From contig JBBSRC010000131.1 in NCBI GenBank assembly GCA_038243395.1, positions 1 to 5,920 of the forward strand: a DNA stretch of 5,920 nucleotides, given 5' to 3'. The notes beneath the pieces were generated by a model. That model had not been told where the DNA came from and ran no database searches. It saw nothing but the letters and a program-made list of their open reading frames with translations. Below, piece by piece: positions 1 through 4,319 of the stretch; within the stretch, counting starts at the first letter, position 1; each line of letters opens with the position of its first letter. Origin of the DNA: Gelidibacter sp038243395. Its GTDB lineage: Bacteria; Bacteroidota; Bacteroidia; Flavobacteriales; Flavobacteriaceae. The translations under genes and the position numbers were made by a program.

Positions 1-126
1 AGGTATTTTAATGAGTTTTGTTTTAGAATAAACCGCTCACAAAGCAAGGCCACAATATTCAACAATCTCATTGTGAAAATGGTGCAAGGAGATAAAATAT
101 ATCAGAGAGAATTAATAAGCAACTAA
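1..126 (+). CDS. Transposase of the IS1595/ISXO2-like type, C-terminal 41 residues only
   Basis: The reading frame is open from the first base to a TAA at 124-126, so the 5' part lies outside the window. The tail contains YFNEFCFRINRS (residues 2-13 of the visible part) followed by a TIFNNLIVKMV stretch. A Y-x-N/D-E-F/Y-x-F/Y-R-x-N-R block close to the C-terminus is typical of the DDE transposases of IS1595-family elements (ISXO2-like domain), where it follows the last catalytic acidic residue. The catalytic residues themselves are not visible. The frame has no internal stop, so this end is not obviously decayed, but whether the whole gene is intact cannot be judged. It converges on the TonB-like gene, with only 19 bases between the two stop codons. 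The identification rests on motif recognition in a short fragment and is moderately secure; a cellular protein with a similar tail is the alternative. Confidence 0.68.
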   Translation, partial: RYFNEFCFRINRSQSKATIFNNLIVKMVQGDKIYQRELISN

Positions 127-145
127 CTACTGACCTCTAAATATT
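127..145. other. Gap between convergent stop codons; expected zone for the insertion-sequence end
   Basis: Only 19 bases separate the transposase stop from the stop of the minus-strand TonB-like gene. If the element is complete, its terminal inverted repeat should lie here or run into the 3' end of the neighbouring gene. On the minus strand the stretch AGAGGTCAGTAG is seen at about 129-140 and could belong to such a terminus, but the other end of the element is outside the window, so no repeat pair or target duplication can be shown. No terminator hairpin is seen. Confidence 0.25.
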
Positions 146-931
146 TTATTTCTTTCCTTTGAAATAATACGTAATAGAGCCGATTTGCTGGGTTTTGGAA
201 ACATCAGGACTAAAACGTGCGTCATTGGCATATTGTAAAGCACTGTCAATCAAACACGCATTTTTGGAATTGGAAGAGGTATTGACATAGGCTTCAGTCA
301 CTTCTCCCGAAGCATTTACGGTAATGTTGATCACGATTTTGCCACCTTCTTCACAAAGATAAACGGGAGGCGGTAAATGTTTGTCATTGCGGTTTACCAA
401 ACTATAGGAGACACTGCTGTTAGTATTTAGAGCGGAATTATTTGCTGACTTATTAGTAGAATTATTCCCATTTGATTTGGCCATTTGACGCTTTTCTGCA
501 GAACGCATGGCAATCACATTATTGATTTTACTGTAAGATGACAGTTCATTTTCATTTAAAGAATAATCCTGTTCAGTAGGGTTGTCCTGAATTTCTGTAG
601 CTTCCTCAGGTGTTTCAACAACTTCGGTTTCGGTTTGTTTTGCATTTTTATCAAAATCATCAGAATTAACAGATTTGAAATTCTTCATCATCTCTTTAAA
701 TTCAGCCTCCGAGTTGTAGGCTTTGTTGGTCTCTGCGATATTAGGATCAGACATGGCCAATGCCTCAAGTTGTTTCTGTTCTTCTAGAGTTAATGGTTGT
801 GGCAATTCGTAATAACTTTCGGCCATCACTTCACTTTGCTTTTCAAGTCCAACAGCAAACATAGCAAGTACTAATGTGCCACTGATTAAAGTGGTAATGA
901 TTAAAGCTTTATATTTTTCTATAAATTCCAA
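146..931 (-). CDS. Single-pass membrane protein with TonB-like C-terminal domain
   Basis: The protein has 261 residues. A short basic N-terminus is followed by one hydrophobic segment (about 8-28, ALIITTLISGTLVLAMFAVG), consistent with an inner-membrane anchor and the rest in the periplasm. Then come a Glu/Gln-rich helical stretch (48-60), an acidic linker (about 99-125), an Asn/Ser-rich linker (152-176) and a C-terminal domain (about 187-259). That domain has the pattern of TonB C-termini in Bacteroidota: LPPPVYLCEEGGKIVINITV, then G-x-V-x-x-A-x-V, ALQYANDARFSP and a closing Q-x-G-S-I-T-Y-Y-F strand. Family knowledge suggests docking to outer-membrane transporters or a related envelope role; no ExbB/ExbD or receptor gene is visible, so the partner is unknown. 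Cys193 and Cys226 could form a disulfide. The start is a TTG at 929-931: an in-frame stop sits at 953-955 with no ATG or GTG between, and the first internal ATG (residue 24) would cut through the membrane segment. The C-terminus looks intact. Confidence 0.85.
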   Translation of the reverse strand: MEFIEKYKALIITTLISGTLVLAMFAVGLEKQSEVMAESYYELPQPLTLEEQKQLEALAMSDPNIAETNKAYNSEAEFKEMMKNFKSVNSDDFDKNAKQTETEVVETPEEATEIQDNPTEQDYSLNENELSSYSKINNVIAMRSAEKRQMAKSNGNNSTNKSANNSALNTNSSVSYSLVNRNDKHLPPPVYLCEEGGKIVINITVNASGEVTEAYVNTSSNSKNACLIDSALQYANDARFSPDVSKTQQIGSITYYFKGKK

Positions 932-1120
932 AAAAGTTGTCTTTAATAAGTTTTAGCGAGATAAGTTTCTATATATACGTCAAAGTAAGTAAAAAAGTTT
1001 AAAAAAGCCTAAATTCAACCAATTATGAAACGCTGAAAAGTTTTAGTAATAACGAGCATCACGTCCAACTTAGTACAAACATTTACCTAGAAGTGTTGAG
1101 GATAAACGAAGTATCAAAAA
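932..1120. other. Intergenic region between truB and the TonB-like gene
   Basis: This 189-base AT-rich gap is long enough to hold a separate promoter for the TonB-like gene, so that gene is probably not simply co-transcribed with truB. A 9-base sequence AAGTTTTAG occurs twice (948-956 and 1038-1046), which is unremarkable at this base composition. I see no terminator hairpin behind truB, no RNA gene and no further open frame. Confidence 0.5.
981..988 (-). promoter_or_regulatory. Possible -7 element for the TonB-like gene
   Basis: On the minus strand the sequence reads TTACTTTG, seven of eight positions of the Bacteroidota -7 consensus TAnnTTTG, about 50 bases upstream of the TTG start. No TTG/TTTG -33 element is found at the expected spacing of about 19-20 bases; the nearest TTG (1016-1018) is too far away. 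Treat it as a weak candidate. Confidence 0.25.
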
Positions 1121-1816
1121 TTATTCCGAAGGAAGTGCTTTGATGAAGTTTTCTACGGAAACCGCATTTTCAACATCAAATTCGCCGATTTTAGTCCGTC
1201 TTAAAATTGATAAATGAGCGCCGGAATTTAGTGCTTTTCCGAAATCATTTGCTAAGGATCTAATGTACGTCCCTTTGCTGCAAATTACTTTAAAATCGAT
1301 TTCTAAATTGTTAATGCGCGTAATTTCAAATTCTGAAATATGAACTTTCCTTGACGGAATATCAACCGTTTCGCCAGCTCTTGCGTATTCATATAATCGC
1401 TTTCCATCTTTTTTAAGTGCTGAAAACACGGGGGGAAATTGGGAGATCTCGCCAATAAATTGCGATGTAGCCTCGTGAATTAAATTTTCTGTAATATGTT
1501 CCGTGGGATAAGTTTGATCAATTTCAGTTTCAAGATCATAAGATGGTGTCGAGCTTCCTAAAACAAAAGTTCCTGTGTATTCTTTAATTTGTGCCTGAAA
1601 ACTATCAATGTTTTTGGTCATTTTGCCCGTACAGATGACCAATAGACCTGTCGCCAAAGGGTCTAACGTGCCAGCATGTCCAACTTTAATCTTTTTGATT
1701 TTATAGGCACGACGTATTTCCCAACGCAGTTTGTTGACCACTTGAAATGAGGTCCAATCCAATGGTTTGTCAATCAATAGAACTTGACCAGTAAGATAAT
1801 CGTCGGCTGAAAGCAT
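1121..1816 (-). CDS. truB: tRNA pseudouridine(55) synthase TruB
   Basis: TruB converts U55 in the T-psi-C loop of tRNAs to pseudouridine. The 231-residue product has the family motifs in order: LLIDKPLDWTSF (13-24), the catalytic block GHAGTLDPLATGLL (46-59) with the nucleophile Asp52, a Tyr at 80 corresponding to the active-site Tyr of E. coli TruB, PPVFSALKKDGKRLYEYARAG (128-148), and CSKGTYIRSLANDFG (179-193). It ends soon after the RRTKIGEFDVENAVS region, so the C-terminal PUA domain of longer homologues (E. coli about 314 residues) is absent or strongly reduced; short forms are normal in Bacteroidota. The ATG at 1814-1816 overlaps the uppP stop by one base (TAATG on the coding strand), and no Shine-Dalgarno sequence precedes it, so translation probably depends on termination-reinitiation from uppP. 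The frame is intact. Confidence 0.97.
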   Translation of the reverse strand: MLSADDYLTGQVLLIDKPLDWTSFQVVNKLRWEIRRAYKIKKIKVGHAGTLDPLATGLLVICTGKMTKNIDSFQAQIKEYTGTFVLGSSTPSYDLETEIDQTYPTEHITENLIHEATSQFIGEISQFPPVFSALKKDGKRLYEYARAGETVDIPSRKVHISEFEITRINNLEIDFKVICSKGTYIRSLANDFGKALNSGAHLSILRRTKIGEFDVENAVSVENFIKALPSE

Positions 1817-2628
1817 TAAATTGTGGTTAGGCTAAAAATGAAATAATGGATGATTAAAAGCGAAACGCCTAAAACAATTCTGTAGTATCCAAAAACTTTG
1901 AAACCATGTTTACTTAAATAACCGATAAAGGATTTAATCGCAATAAATGCTACAATAAAACCGATGACGTTTCCAACGATGAGGTAATTTACCTGGTCGC
2001 TAGTCAATTCAAATCCTGCTTTATAATAATCGTATGATTTTTTTGCGGTAGCGCCGAACATGGTTGGAACCGCAAGAAAGAATGAGAATTCTGCAGCCGT
2101 TTTACGATTTAGTTTTTGGGTCATCCCCCCAACAATGGAAGCGCCACTTCGTGATGTTCCTGGAATCATGGCCAAACACTGAAAAAATCCAATTTTTAAG
2201 GCAGTCATATAACTGACTTTGGTATGTGCGTCTGGATTTGCTTCGTCATAAACTTCATTCGATTTGAACCAGTCGTCGACTTTCAATAAAATAAAACCAC
2301 CAATAATTAAAGAGATAGCAACGGTAAGAGGACTTTCTAAAAGATCATCAATCACATCGCTTAAAAGCAAACCTAAAATAACTGCGGGAATAAAAGCGAC
2401 CAATAGTTTGAAATAAAAATCCCAACTTTGAAAAAAGCGTTTCCAATACAAGGCCACAACCGCTAAAATAGCGCCCAACTGGATGACGATGGTAAACAGT
2501 TTTGTAAATGGCTCCGTTTCAATTTTCATAAAGGAAGAAGCAATGATCAAATGTCCTGTTGAAGATACCGGCAAATATTCGGTAAGACCTTCAATAATGG
2601 CTAAAATAATAGCGTCAATTAAATTCAT
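1816..2628 (-). CDS. uppP: Undecaprenyl-diphosphatase UppP (BacA)
   Basis: This integral membrane enzyme dephosphorylates undecaprenyl diphosphate to the monophosphate, recycling the lipid carrier for peptidoglycan and surface polysaccharides; extra copies confer bacitracin resistance in other bacteria. The 270-residue product matches the usual family length (about 265-275). The N-terminal catalytic block EGLTEYLPVSSTGHL (13-27) carries the E-x-x-x-E pair (Glu13, Glu17) and His26. The second signature, PGTSRSGASI (156-165), carries the essential Arg160. AAEFSFFLAVPTM (178-190) and the C-terminal FKVFGYYRIVLG (243-254) are also family-typical. Several hydrophobic segments span the whole length. 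The start ATG (2626-2628) is directly followed by the conserved N-terminal helix, which supports it; no Shine-Dalgarno sequence is present. It lies 86 bases after the small membrane protein gene, with a hairpin in the gap, and overlaps truB by one base. Confidence 0.97.
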   Translation of the reverse strand: MNLIDAIILAIIEGLTEYLPVSSTGHLIIASSFMKIETEPFTKLFTIVIQLGAILAVVALYWKRFFQSWDFYFKLLVAFIPAVILGLLLSDVIDDLLESPLTVAISLIIGGFILLKVDDWFKSNEVYDEANPDAHTKVSYMTALKIGFFQCLAMIPGTSRSGASIVGGMTQKLNRKTAAEFSFFLAVPTMFGATAKKSYDYYKAGFELTSDQVNYLIVGNVIGFIVAFIAIKSFIGYLSKHGFKVFGYYRIVLGVSLLIIHYFIFSLTTI

Positions 2629-2658
2629 AGAGTAAATAAACTTTTAATATTCAAGCAG

Positions 2659-2696
2659 CAAATTCCAATAATTAAAACATGAATTATTGGAATTTG
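2659..2696. repeat. Perfect 15-bp inverted repeat (hairpin) upstream of uppP
   Basis: The arm CAAATTCCAATAATT (2659-2673) and its exact complement AATTATTGGAATTTG (2682-2696) flank an 8-base loop. It lies between the small membrane protein gene and uppP and would form an AT-rich stem in the leftward mRNA. The bases after the stem on the transcribed (minus) strand begin CTGCTTG, not a U-run, so it is not a classical Rho-independent terminator. An mRNA processing or stabilising stem, an attenuator, or a protein-binding palindrome are possible roles. The inverted repeat is certain; the function is inference. Confidence 0.85.
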
Positions 2697-2703
2697 GTAT
2701 TTT

Positions 2704-2716
2704 ATTGTTGGAATTT
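2704..2716. repeat. Third copy of the hairpin arm, direct repeat
   Basis: ATTGTTGGAATTT at 2704-2716 matches 12 of 13 bases of the hairpin's right arm at 2683-2695, in the same orientation and exactly 21 bases away, and overlaps the stop codon of the small membrane protein gene. It could pair with the left arm to give an alternative stem, or be a second binding half-site about two helical turns away. It may also be chance in AT-rich DNA. Confidence 0.5.
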
Positions 2717-2984
2717 AAATTTTTGGAGTTTCGTCTTTATTTGGGTTCAATAATATAGCGTATACTTGAATCCCAAAACCAATCAACACCAATGTAGGTG
2801 CCAGGCGAATACGTCTCCAGCTAAAGATATCAGGATTAAATACATTAGGGTCGTCGCTACCACCACCGGACATTAATATAAATCCTAGTGCAATAATGCC
2901 CAAACCAATAAGCATAAATTTGTAATTTTTTCTTCCGAAAATGAAGTTATTGTTCGCGCTTTCCGTGCGTTTTTTTGCTCCCAT
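2715..2984 (-). CDS. Small two-helix membrane protein, DUF3098 type
   Basis: From the preferred start the protein has 89 residues. A basic, polar N-terminus (MGAKKRTESANNN) leads to a first membrane helix (about 21-39), a glycine/acidic connecting loop with GGGSDDPNVFN (40-50), the strip RRIRLAPTLVLIGF, and a second membrane helix (about 61-79), ending NPNKDETPKI. The GGGSDDPNVFN and RRIRLAPT stretches are recognisable as the conserved parts of DUF3098 proteins, found in Bacteroidota, often between ftsX and uppP. No biochemical function is known to me. The frame extends upstream to a TTG at 3009-3011, but the ATG at 2982-2984 is chosen because family members begin with a short lysine-rich segment directly before FxFGRKNYxFM, and the extra residues (MQPTIISII) are not family-like. 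An envelope role is suggested only by its neighbours. Confidence 0.88.
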   Translation of the reverse strand: MGAKKRTESANNNFIFGRKNYKFMLIGLGIIALGFILMSGGGSDDPNVFNPDIFSWRRIRLAPTLVLIGFGIQVYAILLNPNKDETPKI

Positions 2985-3011
2985 GATGATTGAAATAATA
3001 GTAGGTTGCAA

Positions 3012-3043
3012 ATTAACGGTTTTATTTAAACCTTTTCGTTAAT
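3012..3043. repeat. Imperfect inverted repeat in the leader of the DUF3098 gene
   Basis: ATTAAC (3012-3017) pairs with GTTAAT (3038-3043). Inside it GGTTT (3018-3022) pairs with AAACC (3028-3032) around a 5-base loop, leaving a 5-base bulge (TTTTC, 3033-3037) on one side. On the minus strand it lies about 28 bases before the preferred ATG, so it could form in the leader of a transcript read from ftsX. It is weak and AT-rich. Confidence 0.4.
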
Positions 3044-3201
3044 ACTATCTAAATACTTCGGGTTTGCTGAGGAATTTGAAAATGTCAATAGAGATTTAAC
3101 TTAAATATTTTCTCTTGATTGGAGAGCTTGAAGATGTTTGTTGAAAAATGCATCTAAAATTGTTTAAGCACTAACTCAATACATCAATTCTTCACAATCT
3201 A

Positions 3202-3243
3202 GTCTTGGTTCTTGATTCTAAAAGCGAAGCGGTCTTAGTTCTT
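3202..3243. repeat. Imperfect direct repeat with GCGAAGC core, possible dispersed intergenic repeat
   Basis: GTCTTGGTTCTT (3202-3213) and GTCTTAGTTCTT (3232-3243) match at 11 of 12 bases with a 30-base period. Between them lies TTCTAAAAGCGAAGCG, including GCGAAGC (3224-3230), a heptamer known to fold as an unusually stable DNA mini-hairpin. CTAA (3218-3221) and TTAG (3235-3238) form the outer part of a small imperfect hairpin. The composition differs from the surrounding spacer and recalls intergenic repeats scattered through flavobacterial genomes, but only one copy is visible here. Confidence 0.45.
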
Positions 3244-3245
3244 TT

Positions 3246-4124
3246 TTAGTAATACAAAGCATCCGTCTTTAGATTCAAGAAGCGCTGGGTGGCAATAAAT
3301 GTACTGACCCAAGTAATAAGAATTCCCAAAAGAAAAATGACCACAAACAACCCGCCAATTACGATAGGATTTGAAAGTAATTCCAACTCGATAAAGCTTT
3401 GGTCAAGATAATATAGTACAATGGCCATTCCAATCAACGCGATAATGGCCCCAATGATTCCCAACTTAACACTTTGAAAAACAAAAGGTCTGCGAATAAA
3501 AGTTTTGGTCGCGCCCACCATTTGCATGGTTTTGATGATAAAACGTTTGGAATATACTGCCAATCTGATGGAACTGTTAATGAGCAATACGGCAATCAAA
3601 GTAAATATAGCACTAATGACCAAGACCCAAAATGTGATTTTTTTGACGTTGTCATTCATCAATTCTACCAAATCACTGTCATAGCGAATTTCTTCAATGA
3701 ACTTTTTATTGGACAATTCGTCAGTTATGGACGTTAAAGTCTCAGTAGTTACATAATCAGCTTTCAAATGTACGTCAATGGAGTTTTGAAGTGGATTATA
3801 GCCCACAAAATCCATAAAGTCCTCACCGGTTTCCGCTTTCATCGATTCGGCTGCGGCTTCTTTAGATACATATTCTGTGCTTTTGGTGTATTCGGCCATG
3901 GCCAAACTCTTTTCAAGCTGCTTTACTTCGACTTCTTTTGCAGCATCGTTTAAATAAATCGTGACGACCACTTGCTCCTTAAAATGGTCAGCTACTTTTT
4001 TGGCATTTAAAACTAAAAGTCCCAAACAGCCCAATAAAAAGAGGACCAAAGCGATACTGATAACCACAGAAAAGTACGACGAAATTAATTTGCGTTTTTG
4101 ATATCTGTCAAAAGATGAACTCAT
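3246..4124 (-). CDS. ftsX: Cell division protein FtsX (ABC-transporter-like membrane subunit)
   Basis: FtsX pairs with the ATPase FtsE at the division site and transmits ATP-driven conformational change across the membrane to activate peptidoglycan hydrolases. The 292-residue product has the family topology: a cytoplasmic basic N-terminus (SSSFDRYQKRKLISSYFS), a first membrane helix (about 17-40), an extracytoplasmic domain (about 41-170, beginning FKEQVVVTIYLND), then three helices (about 173-193, 222-246, 255-280). The loop RFIIKTMQMVGATKTFIRRPF (204-224) between helices 2 and 3 is the characteristic FtsX cytoplasmic coupling segment, contacting FtsE in homologues. The start ATG at 4122-4124 gives the expected short N-terminus; no Shine-Dalgarno sequence is seen. 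ftsE is not next to it: upstream is divergent leuS, so FtsE must be encoded elsewhere, which is common in Bacteroidota. It is first in the leftward envelope gene run. Confidence 0.96.
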   Translation of the reverse strand: MSSSFDRYQKRKLISSYFSVVISIALVLFLLGCLGLLVLNAKKVADHFKEQVVVTIYLNDAAKEVEVKQLEKSLAMAEYTKSTEYVSKEAAAESMKAETGEDFMDFVGYNPLQNSIDVHLKADYVTTETLTSITDELSNKKFIEEIRYDSDLVELMNDNVKKITFWVLVISAIFTLIAVLLINSSIRLAVYSKRFIIKTMQMVGATKTFIRRPFVFQSVKLGIIGAIIALIGMAIVLYYLDQSFIELELLSNPIVIGGLFVVIFLLGILITWVSTFIATQRFLNLKTDALYY

Positions 4125-4190
4125 AAAATTTTAGTTGAAGCTGTAAAAATATGAAAGAAATCTGTTCCCTCAGGGTTTACAACGTTTAAA

Positions 4191-4221
4191 TTTTAATAGT
4201 GTTATAATAAGTTTAAATTTG
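4191..4221 (+). promoter_or_regulatory. Candidate Bacteroidota-type promoter for leuS
   Basis: TAAATTTG at 4214-4221 fits the Bacteroidota primary-sigma -7 consensus TAnnTTTG at every fixed position. A TTTT at 4191-4194 stands 19 bases upstream, where the -33 TTTG/TTG box belongs; it lacks the final G. Transcription would begin near 4228, giving a leader of roughly 90 bases before the leuS ATG. The -7 box is a clear match; use of this promoter is inferred. Confidence 0.5.
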
Positions 4222-4236
4222 CGGTCTGAATAATGT

Positions 4237-4299
4237 TCTCGCGAAGACGTTAAGTTCTTCTTCTTACATTAAACTTTGCACTACTGCGGCTCTGCGAGA
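4237..4299. repeat. Dyad-ended segment in the leuS leader, possible dispersed repeat
   Basis: The segment begins TCTCGC (4237-4242) and ends with its complement GCGAGA (4294-4299). Directly inside the left end, GAAGA (4243-4247) can pair with TCTTC (4256-4260) around an 8-base loop. The right half contains ACTTTGC, GCGGCTCTGCGAG wording. It resembles degenerate copies of the CTTTGCG / TCTGCGAG type intergenic palindromes seen in many Bacteroidota genomes; that resemblance is from memory. In RNA it would lie between the proposed transcription start and the leuS ATG. Confidence 0.45.
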
Positions 4300-4319
4300 T
4301 ATCAACGATACCAATTTTT

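Larger units (their letters stand above)
3012..3245. other. Intergenic region between ftsX and the DUF3098 gene
   Basis: This AT-rich spacer is long for the middle of an apparent operon. It holds an imperfect inverted repeat next to the downstream gene (3012-3043) and a direct repeat with a GCGAAGC core next to the ftsX stop (3202-3243). I find no open frame with protein-like features, no RNA gene and no clear -7 promoter element on the minus strand, except a TTAATTTG at 3009-3016, very close to the downstream ATG and without a -33 partner. Confidence 0.5.
4125..4319. other. Divergent intergenic region, ftsX / leuS
   Basis: This 195-base region must hold the start signals for both divergent genes. 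A good -7 element for leuS is visible, and a dyad-containing segment fills much of the leuS leader (both listed separately). For ftsX only a poor candidate (TATTTTTA on the minus strand, 4144-4151) can be pointed to, without a -33 partner. No RNA gene or small open frame is supported. Confidence 0.6.

Noticed and set aside
1426..1440. G-run in truB as a possible frameshift site
   Set aside because: The run encodes the FPPV segment in the correct frame, and the conserved motifs on both sides are in that same frame.
3218..3243. Plus-strand Rho-independent terminator (hairpin followed by TTCTTTTTT)
   Set aside because: The stem has two internal mismatches on that strand, and no plus-strand gene ends here.
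3474..3953. Two plus-strand open frames inside ftsX
   Set aside because: They lie antisense to a clearly conserved FtsX reading frame, and their translations show no recognisable domain or plausible composition.
4144..4151. TATTTTTA on the minus strand as an ftsX -7 promoter box
   Set aside because: It lacks the final G of TAnnTTTG and no -33 TTG lies at a suitable distance; the nearest (GTTG, 4180-4183) is about 28 bases away.
4268..4280. TTAAACTTTGC as the leuS promoter
   Set aside because: Spacing within the -7 box is one base off consensus and no -33 box is present; the TAAATTTG at 4214-4221 fits better.
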